Notes under the pieces: model-generated
The model's database searches: none
Seen by the model: the letters and a program-made list of their open reading frames with translations, nothing else
What the model was told of the DNA's origin: nothing
Part shown: positions 1 to 6,675 of the stretch, one piece after another
Layout of the letters: the number at the start of each line of letters is the position of its first letter
How positions within the stretch are numbered: the first letter of the stretch is position 1
Origin: Thermocaproicibacter sp036741535
GTDB lineage: Bacteria; Bacillota; Clostridia; Oscillospirales; Acutalibacteraceae
Length of the DNA stretch: 7,928 bases
Assembly: GCA_036741535.1 (NCBI GenBank)
Contig: DAINSB010000112.1
Coordinates: 1-7,928 of the forward strand
Direction of reading: 5' to 3'
Translations under genes and position numbers: made by a program

Positions 1-347
1 ATGGGATGGAAATATTTTTTCCAGTTGTTGATCCAGTCCTCCTGCACGCAGGGGGCGGTCTCCATGCGGTTCCCGATCCCCGCCGCGGCGTACCGCTCCG
101 TCAGAAACGCGAGGGCCTCCGACGGATTCTCCTCCGGGCTGATATACACATGAATGACCGCCCTGGTGCGGTCTTTTTTCAACAGGTCCTCATCGATAAG
201 GTCGATGTGCGCGACCTGCTCCACCTCTTCCTCAAGATGGGAGTAATCCTCCACATAGATGCCGTACGGCACCGTCATCTGGGCGATGTCGCCCGCGGCC
301 TCCGCGTTTTCCGCGTCCACCGTGATCCTGATTTCCGTCCAGTCCAT
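1..347 (-). CDS. prmA: Ribosomal protein L11 methyltransferase, N-terminal part (cut by left edge)
   Basis: PrmA uses S-adenosylmethionine to methylate ribosomal protein L11 in the cytoplasm. Only the first 115 residues are present; the catalytic methyltransferase domain lies beyond the left edge. The visible part reads MDWTEIRITVDAENAEA at the start, then a GIYVEDY stretch, an acidic segment (residues about 38-52) and ends in INNWKKYFHP. This matches the substrate-recognition domain of Firmicutes PrmA, where the WxxxWKKYFxP segment is characteristic. The ATG at 347 is preceded by a purine-rich GGGAAGGG (353-360) five bases upstream. It starts 17 nt after the GNAT gene stop, so the two are very likely co-transcribed. 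The identification rests on the N-terminal domain only. Confidence 0.88.
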   Translation of the reverse strand, partial: MDWTEIRITVDAENAEAAGDIAQMTVPYGIYVEDYSHLEEEVEQVAHIDLIDEDLLKKDRTRAVIHVYISPEENPSEALAFLTERYAAAGIGNRMETAPCVQEDWINNWKKYFHP

Positions 348-364
348 TTTCGCCCTTCCCGCCT

Positions 365-850
365 TTATTCGTCCATTTCGACCAGGTCCCGGTAGATGCC
401 CGGGAAAGAGCCTTCGATCGCGGTGGCCCGCACCGTCTTCCTGCAGAACTCCTCGGCCCCGTCCACGCGCCCGAGGATGGCGTAGCCGTACCCGTCCTCC
501 CGCATGGAGAGCAGACACGAGCGCAGGAGCGCCTCCCCCGCGCCGCGGCGGCGCCATTTTTCATGGACGCCGACCGGCCCGAAAAAGTTCTTCGCCGCCG
601 CGTCGTAACAGGCGAAGCCGATCACGCGCCCGCCCGCCACGGCGATCATGCAGGTCACCGGATGGGCGGAAAACGTGTACGAGCACTCCTGCGCCCAAAT
701 TTCGTTGAAATTGTTTTTTACAAAAAGCACCACGCGGTTCTGGTCGGCCGGCATGGCGCGTTTGATCGAGATCCCCTGTTTTTTCAGCTTCCCGTCGAGC
801 TCCGGCGCCGGCGAAAGATCGTAAAGCCTGACTAGCATATCCGAGGGCAC
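365..850 (-). CDS. GNAT-family N-acetyltransferase
   Basis: Predicted acetyl-CoA-dependent N-acetyltransferase of 161 residues; the substrate is unknown. The acetyl-CoA loop (motif A) is visible as VHEKWRRRGAGEALL at residues 95-109, fitting the Q/R-x-x-G-x-G/A signature. It is preceded by the beta strands CMIAVAGGRVIGFACYD (67-83). The C-terminal part, with AEEFCRK and PGIYRDLVE, resembles the end of many small Clostridial GNAT proteins. I chose the GTG at 850 because a perfect AGGAGG (858-863) lies seven bases upstream. The in-frame ATG at 838 has no site at the right distance, and the ATG at 913 overlaps the likely promoter. The short gap to prmA suggests one operon, which makes a ribosomal or translation-factor substrate conceivable, but that is inference. 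Confidence 0.88.
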   Translation of the reverse strand: MPSDMLVRLYDLSPAPELDGKLKKQGISIKRAMPADQNRVVLFVKNNFNEIWAQECSYTFSAHPVTCMIAVAGGRVIGFACYDAAAKNFFGPVGVHEKWRRRGAGEALLRSCLLSMREDGYGYAILGRVDGAEEFCRKTVRATAIEGSFPGIYRDLVEMDE

Positions 851-901
851 GCAGATTCCTCCTATTCGTTTGCCGCATCCCGTGCGGCCGATACGAAATT
901 T

Positions 902-930
902 ATTATAAACCACTCAGGAGAAAAAAGATA
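902..930 (-). promoter_or_regulatory. Possible promoter of the GNAT-prmA operon
   Basis: A perfect TATAAT lies on the minus strand at 902-907, about 50 nt before the GTG start. The hexamer 17 nt upstream (TATCTT, 925-930) is a poor -35 match, so the call rests on the -10 and its position. The same intergenic region (851-994) should also hold the promoter of the divergent flippase gene, but I see no convincing plus-strand hexamer pair there. Confidence 0.35.
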
Positions 931-994
931 GACTTATTTCGGGGATCGTGCGAATACATTTGACTAAACCCGATTTTTTTTCGAGGGATGCCGG

Positions 995-2371
995 ATGGGC
1001 AAAAAGCGCAGATTCCTTGTGAATACCTTCATCCTGACCGCAGGCTCGGCGATCCTGCGGTTTGCGGGACTGTGGTTCCGCTCGGTGATCAACGGGTACA
1101 TCGGCGCGAGCGGGATCGGCATGTACCAGCTCATTTTTTCCGTCTTCACCCTGTTCGTCACCGCATGCACCTCCGGCATCGGCCTCGCGGTGACGCGCCT
1201 CGTCGCCGAGGGGCGCGGGTCGAAGGAATGCATTCTGCGCTGCCTCGCGCTCGCGCTGTCGCTCAGCGTGGGGGCGGCCGCCGCCCTGGCGCTCGGGGCG
1301 GACTTCATCGCCGCGCGATTCCTCGGCAGCGCCGCCGCGGCTTCTTCCCTGCGCATTCTCGCGTGCGGGCTGCCGTTCATCGCGACGTGCGCCTGCCTGA
1401 AGGGATATTTCTTCGCGAACCGCAATACCGCCGTCCCCATCCTGGGGGAATTCTGGGAGCAGGGCGTCACGATGGCGGTCTCCATCTCCCTGCTGCAGAG
1501 CTCCCCCCTGCCCCCGCTCGACGCGCTGATGCTCGGCTCGACTTCCGGCGAAGTCGCCGCCGTGCTCTACATCGTCCCGCTGTTCCTGCGCTACACCCGC
1601 AAAAACGGGATGCCCTGCGGGGAAGGGAAAGTGCTGCGCGTCATCATCCACATTGCGGGGCCGATGCTGGCGGGCTCGTTCCTGCGCAACGGCCTTTTCA
1701 GCGCGGAAAACGTGCTCATCCCCGTCGGCCTCGAGAAAAACGGCGCGGGCGGCGTCGCGGCCCTCGCGCAGTACGGCGTGATGCAGGGCATGGTGATGCC
1801 CATCCTGACCTTTCCGCTGTCGCTTTTGAGCTCCGCGGCGGCCCTGCTGATCCCGGAGATCGCCGAGGCCACGGCCAGGGGCGACCCCGCGGCCGTCCGC
1901 AGGCCGGCGGAAAAGGCGTTCCGCTTCACGCTGCTGTTCGGCTTCCCCACGGCGGCGGTCTTCATCGCCTTCTCCGACGAGCTGGGGATGCTGCTGTTCG
2001 GCAGCGCGCAGGCCGGGCAGATCCTGCGCATCATGGCGCCGCTCGCCCCGCTGATGTACCTCGACAACGTGGTCGACAACCTGCTCAAGGGCCTGGACCA
2101 GCAGATGTTCTCCCTCGGATACAACCTGAGCGACGCGCTGATGCGGGTGTTCCTCATCTGGCTGCTGATCCCGGTGTTCGGCATCAGGGCGTACCTGGTC
2201 ATCCTGTTCGCGAGCGAGATCTACAACGCGTCGCTCAGCATCGGGAGGCTGCTGAAAGTCACGGAGCTGCGCGTGGACATCATCGACTGGATTCTGACCC
2301 CCGCCGTGCTGGGCGGCCTTGTTTTTTACGGGCTGATGCTCGCGAAGAAAGCTGCCCTGCTCTTCCATTGA
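995..2371 (+). CDS. SpoVB/MATE-like oligosaccharide (lipid II-type) flippase
   Basis: Polytopic membrane protein of 458 residues from the MOP (MATE/Wzx/MurJ) exporter superfamily, whose members flip lipid-linked sugar precursors across the cytoplasmic membrane. The N-terminus (FLVNTFILTAGSAILRFAGL, then a YIGASGIGMYQLIFSVFTL segment and an SGIGLAVTRLVAEG loop, residues about 8-75) has the layout of SpoVB-type proteins: repeat helix, IGAxGIGxYQ loop, then TRLVAE. Hydrophobic segments continue to the C-terminus. The GLDQQMFSLGYNLSDALMRVFLIWLLIP stretch (split here around residues 369-396) is the typical second-half signature. SpoVB itself is usually near 520 residues, so this shorter protein is more likely a paralogue than the spore-cortex flippase proper. 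The ATG at 995 has GAGGGA at 983-988. An alternative ATG at 988 is in another frame. Confidence 0.85.
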   Translation: MGKKRRFLVNTFILTAGSAILRFAGLWFRSVINGYIGASGIGMYQLIFSVFTLFVTACTSGIGLAVTRLVAEGRGSKECILRCLALALSLSVGAAAALALGADFIAARFLGSAAAASSLRILACGLPFIATCACLKGYFFANRNTAVPILGEFWEQGVTMAVSISLLQSSPLPPLDALMLGSTSGEVAAVLYIVPLFLRYTRKNGMPCGEGKVLRVIIHIAGPMLAGSFLRNGLFSAENVLIPVGLEKNGAGGVAALAQYGVMQGMVMPILTFPLSLLSSAAALLIPEIAEATARGDPAAVRRPAEKAFRFTLLFGFPTAAVFIAFSDELGMLLFGSAQAGQILRIMAPLAPLMYLDNVVDNLLKGLDQQMFSLGYNLSDALMRVFLIWLLIPVFGIRAYLVILFASEIYNASLSIGRLLKVTELRVDIIDWILTPAVLGGLVFYGLMLAKKAALLFH

Positions 2372-2396
2372 CAAAATCCGCGCAAAAAGTTAAACT
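2368..2396 (+). promoter_or_regulatory. Strong sigma-A promoter overlapping the flippase stop codon
   Basis: TTGACA at 2368-2373 (perfect consensus), a 17-nt spacer, then TAAACT at 2391-2396. The -35 overlaps the flippase TGA stop at 2369-2371. Transcription would start near 2403, giving a leader of about 200 nt before the CmpB-type gene at 2611. The hexamers and spacing are seen directly; activity is inferred. Confidence 0.6.
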
Positions 2397-2469
2397 GAAC
2401 GCATGCGCAGTGCCTGCGGCGGACCGTGTCCGCTCCCACGCCCCGTCGTCCGGATTTAATGCGGCGACC

Positions 2470-2522
2470 CGGAAAGAGCGCACACCACAACTATGGCTTC
2501 CAGCAGTACGGCGCTCTTTCCG
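2470..2522 (+). repeat. 12-bp perfect inverted repeat in the leader of the CmpB-type gene
   Basis: CGGAAAGAGCGC (2470-2481) is mirrored by GCGCTCTTTCCG (2511-2522) around a 29-nt loop. Smaller hairpins flank it: GCGGAC-cgt-GTCCGC (2419-2433) and GCAGGC-tca-GCCTGC (2568-2582), the latter about 30 nt before the start codon. None is followed by a T-run, so they are not simple terminators. Together they fill the stretch 2397-2610, in which I recognise no known riboswitch and no convincing gene. Function unknown. Confidence 0.5.
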
Positions 2523-2610
2523 TCTTGCATCGGGAACGCACTCGACTGGCCGTGTATAAAATTGCATGCAGGCTCAGCCTGCCGACATGCCGCTTAGGGG
2601 AATGAAAGAT

Positions 2611-3525
2611 ATGCCTTCGTTCTGGGTGACGCTGCTGCTTTTCAGCGCGTACAGTATGATCGGGTGGGCCGCGGAGACGCTTCTCTGCTCCGTGGCCGCC
2701 GGAAAATTCATCAACCGGGGGTTCCTGAACGGGCCCTTCTGCCCGATCTACGGGTTCGGCGCGCTGCTGATCTCCGCCGCGCTCGGGCCCGTGCGGGACA
2801 ACCTCCCGCTTCTTTTCGCGTCGGCGGTGGTTCTGACCGGCGCGCTGGAATATCTGACCGGCTTTGCGCTGGAGGCGCTGTTCCACACGAAATACTGGGA
2901 TTATTCCGCGCGCCGCTTCAATCTGCAGGGGCGCGTCTGCCTGGGGAACGCCCTTCTGTTCGGCGCCGGCGGCGTCGCGACCCTGCGCGTGCTGCAGCCG
3001 CCGCTGCTTTCCCTGCTGGAGCGGATTCCCCCCATGGTCCGGACCATCGCCGGCTGTATCCTGCTCCTTTATTTTCTTCTGGATACGGTCTTCACCGCAA
3101 ACACGCTCGTGCGCCTGAACGGCAGGCTGGCCGAGCTGCAGCAGGTGCTGGACGACCTCTCGGAAAAAGCCCGCGCCGCGGCCGAGCGGACGATGCAGCC
3201 CCTCGCGCCGATCGCCGGAGAACTGACCGAACGCGCCCGCACCGTCGCCGACGAGACCTTCGGCGCCCTTGCGGAGACCAAAGACGCCCTCGCGGAAAAA
3301 AGGGACGCCCTGCAGAACTCCCTTGCGGAAAAGCTGGACGACTCTTCGCTTTCCGCACTGCGTGCCTTGAATGAGAACCGCGAACGCCTCGAATCCGGAT
3401 TCCGCCTGGCGCAGCGCCGCATCATCCGCGCGTTCCCGACGATGAGGTCCGCGCGCAGCAACGAGTCCCTTCTGCGCATGCGCGAGGTCCTGCGGCAGCG
3501 GGGCGGGAAAAAACGCAAAAAATAG
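2611..3525 (+). CDS. CmpB-like integral membrane protein (putative ABC-transporter type IV family) with helical tail
   Basis: Predicted membrane protein of 304 residues from the PF06541 (ABC_trans_CmpB) family, named as putative ABC permease but without a proven role. The diagnostic motifs are all present: SMIGWAAE (15-22), FINRGFLNGPFCPIYGFGA (33-51), GALEYLTGFALEALF (77-91), WDYSARRFNLQGRVCLG (96-112) and an FLLDTVFTANTL segment (155-166) closing the membrane part. Residues about 168-304 form an Ala/Glu/Arg-rich, probably helical or coiled-coil cytoplasmic tail ending in a lysine-rich GGKKRKK. I chose ATG 2611 because AGGGGA (2596-2601) sits nine bases upstream. Earlier in-frame ATGs at 2566, 2587 and 2602 lack a site at proper distance. 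No ATPase partner gene is nearby, so a transport function is unproven. Confidence 0.88.
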   Translation: MPSFWVTLLLFSAYSMIGWAAETLLCSVAAGKFINRGFLNGPFCPIYGFGALLISAALGPVRDNLPLLFASAVVLTGALEYLTGFALEALFHTKYWDYSARRFNLQGRVCLGNALLFGAGGVATLRVLQPPLLSLLERIPPMVRTIAGCILLLYFLLDTVFTANTLVRLNGRLAELQQVLDDLSEKARAAAERTMQPLAPIAGELTERARTVADETFGALAETKDALAEKRDALQNSLAEKLDDSSLSALRALNENRERLESGFRLAQRRIIRAFPTMRSARSNESLLRMREVLRQRGGKKRKK

Positions 3526-3548
3526 CGGGCGGCAACGCACAGCCGCCC
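3517..3548 (-). terminator. Terminator for ridA, possibly bidirectional
   Basis: GGGCGGC (3527-3533) pairs perfectly with GCCGCCC (3542-3548) around an 8-nt loop, between two convergent genes. On the minus strand the stem is followed by GCTA and six T residues (3522-3517), then a second T6 run, so it should end the ridA transcript about 55 nt past its stop. Those T residues are the complement of the AAA lysine codons at the end of the CmpB-type gene. On the plus strand the hairpin follows that gene's stop within two bases, but the T content downstream is weak. Confidence 0.65.
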
Positions 3549-3602
3549 ACGTTCTACTTTCATCTCACCCTTGACTCCCGCGCCAGCCGCAGCCCAAAAT
3601 TC

Positions 3603-4013
3603 TCACTCTGCCGGATGGTGCTCCCTGCCGGCGGTGGCACCCCGCCGCGCGATGGCCTCCACCTCGACCAGCGCGCCCTTCGGCAGGGCCCCGACCGCCA
3701 CGCAGGAGCGCGCGGGCCGGCCGGTGAAATACCTGCCGTAGATCGAGTTGAACGCCGCGAAGTCGCCGATATTCGCGAGAAAGCACGTCGTTTTCACAAC
3801 GTCCGTGTAATCCGCGCCCGCGGCTTGCAGAATGGCCCCGAGGTTCTTCATGACCTGTTCGGTCTGCCCTTCGATACCGCCCGCGGCCAGCGAGCCCGAA
3901 GCGGGCACGAGGGCGATCTGTCCGCTCACATAGACGGTGTCGCCCGCCCGGACCGCCTGCGAATACGGCCCGACCGCCGCAGGCGCCTGTTTTGTCGCGA
4001 TGATTTCCATCAT
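3603..4013 (-). CDS. ridA: RidA-family 2-iminobutanoate/2-iminopropanoate deaminase
   Basis: RidA (YjgF/YER057c/UK114 family) is a cytoplasmic trimer that hydrolyses reactive enamine and imine intermediates, such as 2-aminoacrylate, released by PLP enzymes like threonine dehydratase. Hallmarks in this 136-residue protein are APAAVGPYSQAV (10-21), VYVSGQIAL (27-35), a central QTEQVMKNLGAIL helix (50-62) and RSCVAVGALPKGALVEVEAIA (102-122). Within the last, Arg102 corresponds to the substrate-binding arginine and Glu119 to the conserved glutamate. The tail (RRGATAGREHHPAE) runs several residues past the usual end near 125-128. Two consecutive ATG codons exist at 4013 and 4010; the AAGGGAA site about nine bases upstream favours 4013. 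It follows ilvN on the same strand after 89 nt, in keeping with its role in branched-chain amino acid metabolism. Confidence 0.95.
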   Translation of the reverse strand: MMEIIATKQAPAAVGPYSQAVRAGDTVYVSGQIALVPASGSLAAGGIEGQTEQVMKNLGAILQAAGADYTDVVKTTCFLANIGDFAAFNSIYGRYFTGRPARSCVAVGALPKGALVEVEAIARRGATAGREHHPAE

Positions 4014-4063
4014 GAGAAAGACTTCCCTTCTTAAATTCCGGTTGCCGCCGAAGATGATTCTCT

Positions 4064-4092
4064 ATGATACACCTTTCGGTCGGAAATTTCCA
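4064..4092 (-). promoter_or_regulatory. Possible internal promoter for ridA
   Basis: On the minus strand TGGAAA (4087-4092) and TATCAT (4064-4069) are separated by exactly 17 nt, in the 89-nt gap between ilvN and ridA. This would let ridA be expressed independently of the T-box-controlled ilvBN transcript. A 7-bp direct repeat, CAGTCCG on the plus strand at 4091-4097 and 4104-4110, overlaps the -35 and the ilvN stop. Moderate hexamer matches only. Confidence 0.4.
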
Positions 4093-4102
4093 GTCCGAAT
4101 AT

Positions 4103-4594
4103 TCAGTCCGCCGCCATGGCCATGGAACCGGTCCGCAGGATCTTCAGCACGTGATACGGGTTGTAAAGCTCGATGAAGGAGTTGACGGTCTTGGCGTCGC
4201 CCGTGAGCTCGACGATCATGGAATCCGGCGTCACGCTCAGGATGTTCGCGTGGAACACGTCGGCGATCTGCACCAGATGCTGGCTGTTCCGGAGGGTGCG
4301 CTCCACCTTGAGCAGCAGGTGCTCGCGCACCACAGCCTTCGCGCGGTCGAGGACGCTGACCTCCTCGATGTCCTCCAGCTTGCAGAGCTGCTTGTCGACC
4401 TGCCGCACGATGCGGTCGTCGCCCGAGACGACGATAAGGATGCGCGAATATTCCGTGTTCTCCGTCTGCGCGGCGACGATGCTCAGGATGTTGTAGCACC
4501 GGCGGCTGAACAGCCCGGCGATGCGCAGCAGCACGCCGGGGTTGTTCCGCGCCAGCACGGAGAGGACGTATTCCTTTTCATCCGCTTCCTGCAT
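4103..4594 (-). CDS. ilvN: Acetolactate (acetohydroxyacid) synthase small, regulatory subunit
   Basis: Regulatory subunit that stimulates IlvB and normally confers valine feedback inhibition. The 163 residues equal the length of E. coli IlvH. The N-terminal ACT domain begins VLSVLARNNPGVLLRIAGLF (10-29), followed by SRRCYNI. Gly20 and Asn35 occupy the places of the valine-site Gly14 and Asn29 of IlvH, which suggests feedback control is kept. Cys33 replaces the usual Gly of the RRGYNI motif. The C-terminal half carries REHLLLKVE (90-98) and a second ACT-like fold ending PYHVLKILRTGSMAMA. The start ATG has AGGGAG (4603-4608) eight bases upstream, abutting the ilvB stop; only 14 nt separate the two genes, so they are translated from one message. 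The symbol ilvH would be equally valid. Confidence 0.97.
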   Translation of the reverse strand: MQEADEKEYVLSVLARNNPGVLLRIAGLFSRRCYNILSIVAAQTENTEYSRILIVVSGDDRIVRQVDKQLCKLEDIEEVSVLDRAKAVVREHLLLKVERTLRNSQHLVQIADVFHANILSVTPDSMIVELTGDAKTVNSFIELYNPYHVLKILRTGSMAMAAD

Positions 4595-4608
4595 ATCAAT
4601 TTCTCCCT

Positions 4609-6276
4609 TCACATCTTCAGGATCGGGTCTTCGACCGAAGCGCCCGCCGGCACCATCGGCAGCACGTTCACGTCTTTGCCGATGCGGCAGTCGACGAGCA
4701 CCGGCCCTTTCAGCGAAAGCGCCGCGCGGAGCACCGGCTCGATTTCGTCTTTTTTTTCGATCTTCATGGCCTTCACGCCGAACGCCTCCGCCAGTTTGGC
4801 GTAATCCGTGTTGCCGTCCACGTCCGTCTGCGAAAAGCGGCCGCCGTAGAACATCTTCTGCCACTGGCGCACCATCCCGAGGGCGCGGTTGTCGAAAATC
4901 AGCTCCACCACGGGGATCCTGTACCGCGAAAGCGTGGAGAGCTCCGCGCAGTTCATGTGGAAGCTGCCGTCGCCCGCGACGTTCACCACGCGCTTTTCCG
5001 GGCGGGCAAGCTGCGCGCCGATCGCCGCGCCGAGGCCGAACCCCATGGTCCCGAGGCCCCCCGAGGAAACGAATCCGCGCTCTTCGCGGAAGGTGTAGAA
5101 CTGCGCCGCCCACATCTGGTGCTGGCCGACCTCCGTCGTAATCACGGCCTCGCCGCCCGTCAGGGCGCAGAGCGTCTCGAGCACGTCCTGCGGCAGCACC
5201 TCGCCCGGCGCGCCGGACTGTTTCAGCGGATACTTTTGCTTGCAGCCCAGCATCTGCGCCATCCACGCGGCGTGGTCCCGCTGCGGCAGCAGCTCGGTCA
5301 GGCGCGCGAGCACCGCTTTCAGGTCGCCCTCCATCCTGAGCGCGACCTCGATGTTCTTCCCGAACTCGGCGGTGTCGATGTCGATCTGCAGGATGCGGCA
5401 GTTGCGGGCGAACAGGCCCGCGTTGCACAGCACCCGGTCGGAAAACCGCGTGCCGGCGGCGACGAGAAGGTCGCAGTTTTTGACGGCCTCCGCCGAAGCC
5501 TTCGTGCCGTGCATCCCCAGCATCCCGAGGTATCGCGGGTCCCGCTGGTCGAAGCCGCCCTGGCACATCAGCGAGCAGGCGACGGGCGCGTCGAGCTTTT
5601 CCGCGAAGCGTTTCACCTCCCGCGACGCCCCGGAGGCGATGACGCCCCCGCCGCAGTAGAAGAACGGTTTTTTGCTTTCTTTCAGCATGGCGGCCGCCTC
5701 GGCGAAGCACGCTTCCGACGGGAAGGCCGGCGGCGCGAGCGGCAGCGGCTTTCCCGGCGTGAACTCCGTCTTCTGCGCCGTGACGTCCTTCGGAATATCC
5801 ACCAGCACCGGCCCCTTGCGCCCGGAATTCGCGATGCGGAACGCGTTGCGGACGGTGTCCGCCAGACGTTCGACATGCTTGACCAGGTAGTTGTGCTTCG
5901 TGACCGGCATGGTGATGCCGGTGATGTCCACCTCCTGGAAGCTGTCGAGCCCGAGGAGGTCGCGGCTGACGTTGCCCGTGATGGCCACCACGGGGACGGA
6001 GTCCATGTAGGCCGTGGCGATGCCGGTCACGAGGTTCGTCGCGCCGGGGCCGGAGGTCGCGATGCAGACGCCCGTCTTCCCGGAGGCACGGGCCCAGCCG
6101 TCCGCCGCGTGGGCCGCCGCCTGCTCGTGCGAGGTGCGGATGTGGCGGATCCGGTCCCTGTACTCGTACAGCGCGTCGTACAGGTTCAGCACCGCGCCGC
6201 CCGGGTAGCCGAACACCGTGTCCACCCCCTGTTCCAGCAAACATTCCAGTACGATCTGCGCTCCCGTCAAAAGCAT
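4609..6276 (-). CDS. ilvB: Acetolactate (acetohydroxyacid) synthase large, catalytic subunit
   Basis: Thiamine-diphosphate enzyme that condenses two pyruvates to 2-acetolactate (valine/leucine route), or pyruvate with 2-oxobutanoate to acetohydroxybutanoate (isoleucine route). The 555 residues match the family length. GVDTVFGYPGGAVLNLYDAL (17-36) and SHEQAAAHAADGWARASG (49-66) carry the catalytic Glu51. SGPGATNLVTGIATAYMDSVP and the DSFQE loop follow. GDGSFHMN (435-442) through Asn463 in FDNRALGMV is the ThDP/Mg motif, and RQWQ with Trp472 is characteristic of AHAS rather than other ThDP enzymes. The C-terminus MVPAGASVEDPILKM is also typical. I chose ATG 6276 because GGAGG (6285-6289) lies eight bases upstream. 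The open frame continues upstream to 6630, but that part is the T-box leader RNA and is not protein. Expression should depend on the Ile T-box upstream. Confidence 0.98.
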   Translation of the reverse strand: MLLTGAQIVLECLLEQGVDTVFGYPGGAVLNLYDALYEYRDRIRHIRTSHEQAAAHAADGWARASGKTGVCIATSGPGATNLVTGIATAYMDSVPVVAITGNVSRDLLGLDSFQEVDITGITMPVTKHNYLVKHVERLADTVRNAFRIANSGRKGPVLVDIPKDVTAQKTEFTPGKPLPLAPPAFPSEACFAEAAAMLKESKKPFFYCGGGVIASGASREVKRFAEKLDAPVACSLMCQGGFDQRDPRYLGMLGMHGTKASAEAVKNCDLLVAAGTRFSDRVLCNAGLFARNCRILQIDIDTAEFGKNIEVALRMEGDLKAVLARLTELLPQRDHAAWMAQMLGCKQKYPLKQSGAPGEVLPQDVLETLCALTGGEAVITTEVGQHQMWAAQFYTFREERGFVSSGGLGTMGFGLGAAIGAQLARPEKRVVNVAGDGSFHMNCAELSTLSRYRIPVVELIFDNRALGMVRQWQKMFYGGRFSQTDVDGNTDYAKLAEAFGVKAMKIEKKDEIEPVLRAALSLKGPVLVDCRIGKDVNVLPMVPAGASVEDPILKM

Positions 6277-6314
6277 GAAGTTTCCCTCCCTCTGCGTTTC
6301 CCGGCCTTCCGGGC

Positions 6315-6357
6315 AAATAAAAAAAGCTTTCGCCTCTTCGATAGAGGCGAAAGCTTT
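6315..6357 (-). terminator. Intrinsic terminator of the ilvB T-box leader
   Basis: A perfect 15-bp stem, AAAGCTTTCGCCTCT with its complement (6323-6337 and 6343-6357), a 5-nt loop, and a T-rich tract on the minus strand (seven T, A, TTT). Its 5' arm shares CTCT and UUCGC with the antiterminator, so the two structures exclude each other. It sits about 40 nt before the ilvB start codon. Confidence 0.95.
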
Positions 6358-6595
6358 CGCTTCGCGGTACCACTCTACTTGCCGCTTCGGTGCGGCATCT
6401 CTTCGCGCATCGTGCAATGCGCTTCCCCGATAACGGCGGGACGGCCGGGACGGCCTACCGGCGGATTGCTCCGTGTTCAGCCGCCTGCTCAAGGGCGATC
6501 TCCTGCGGGTCCCGCGCCGCCTCGCACCGGCCGGCGGCTCTCTGAAAAGCGGGGGAGCTCCGCAATCGTTCCCTCTCGCTGCATTTGCTATGTTA
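6315..6595 (-). promoter_or_regulatory. T-box riboswitch leader of ilvBN, isoleucine (AUC) specifier
   Basis: Complete T-box leader RNA that senses uncharged tRNA. Stem I carries the AGAGAG element (6538-6543) next to a CCGCC/GGCGG distal hairpin with a GGTGCGAG loop. The specifier loop reads GAG-ATC-G followed by CCC, with CCC pairing to GGG on the 5' side; the codon ATC (6497-6499) is isoleucine. Stem III is TGCCGC/GCGGCA (6380-6397). The conserved T-box AGAGTGGTACCGCG (6363-6376) follows. The antiterminator (6342-6377) is visible as TAGAG / bulge UGGUACC / GCGAA...UUCGC / CTCTA, capped by a GAAA tetraloop. UGGU pairs with an ACCA acceptor end, as expected for tRNA-Ile. Uncharged tRNA-Ile should stabilise the antiterminator and allow ilvBN transcription. 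The AGUA S-turn normally facing the specifier is not obvious. The 5' end is estimated from the promoter. Confidence 0.93.
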
Positions 6596-6601
6596 CAGTA
6601 C

Positions 6602-6630
6602 AGCATATGCCACTTTTTCCGTTCTGTCAA
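6602..6630 (-). promoter_or_regulatory. Sigma-A promoter of the ilvB leader
   Basis: Minus-strand TTGACA (6625-6630, perfect) and TATGCT (6602-6607) are separated by exactly 17 nt. Predicted start is near 6595, directly before the first T-box structure. No translation signal lies in between, as expected for an RNA-controlled leader. Confidence 0.8.
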
Positions 6631-6653
6631 GATGCCCGGCGGATTTTTTCCTG

Positions 6654-6675
6654 ATTTTCGGGTCCGCCCGAAAAT
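6654..6675. repeat. 9-bp perfect inverted repeat between the divergent promoters
   Basis: ATTTTCGGG (6654-6662), spacer tccg, CCCGAAAAT (6667-6675). The plus strand continues with four more T residues (6676-6679), so it could act as a plus-strand terminator for stray transcription. It could also be a protein operator just upstream of the ilvB -35. The arms recall CodY half-sites (AATTTTC/GAAAATT), but the spacing does not fit the 15-mer. Confidence 0.45.

Noticed and set aside
839..913. Longer GNAT start at ATG 913
   Set aside because: It would overlap the TATAAT element and lacks a ribosome binding site, while GTG 850 has a perfect AGGAGG at seven bases.
914..2374. 486-codon minus-strand open frame opposite the flippase gene
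   Set aside because: Its sequence is rich in Arg, Gln, Glu and Ala without domains, typical of the antisense frame of a GC-rich gene. The plus-strand frame gives a clear membrane protein.
2403..2459. 18-codon open frame beginning at the predicted transcript start before the CmpB-type gene
   Set aside because: It has no ribosome binding site and a low-complexity Pro/Arg-rich product. A leaderless peptide is possible but not supported.
6438..6455. Tandem 9-bp repeat (GGGACGGCC twice) in the ilvB leader
   Set aside because: Short, GC-rich and located in the variable part between Stem II and Stem III; most likely chance or part of a local stem.
6277..6630. In-frame upstream extension of ilvB by 118 codons
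   Set aside because: The extra frame is exactly the T-box leader, including its terminator stem. ATG 6276 has a good ribosome binding site and gives the normal protein length.
4957..6654. 565-codon plus-strand open frame opposite ilvB
   Set aside because: It lies antisense to the well-supported ilvB and its leader, has an Arg/His/Ala-rich composition, and shows no family motif.
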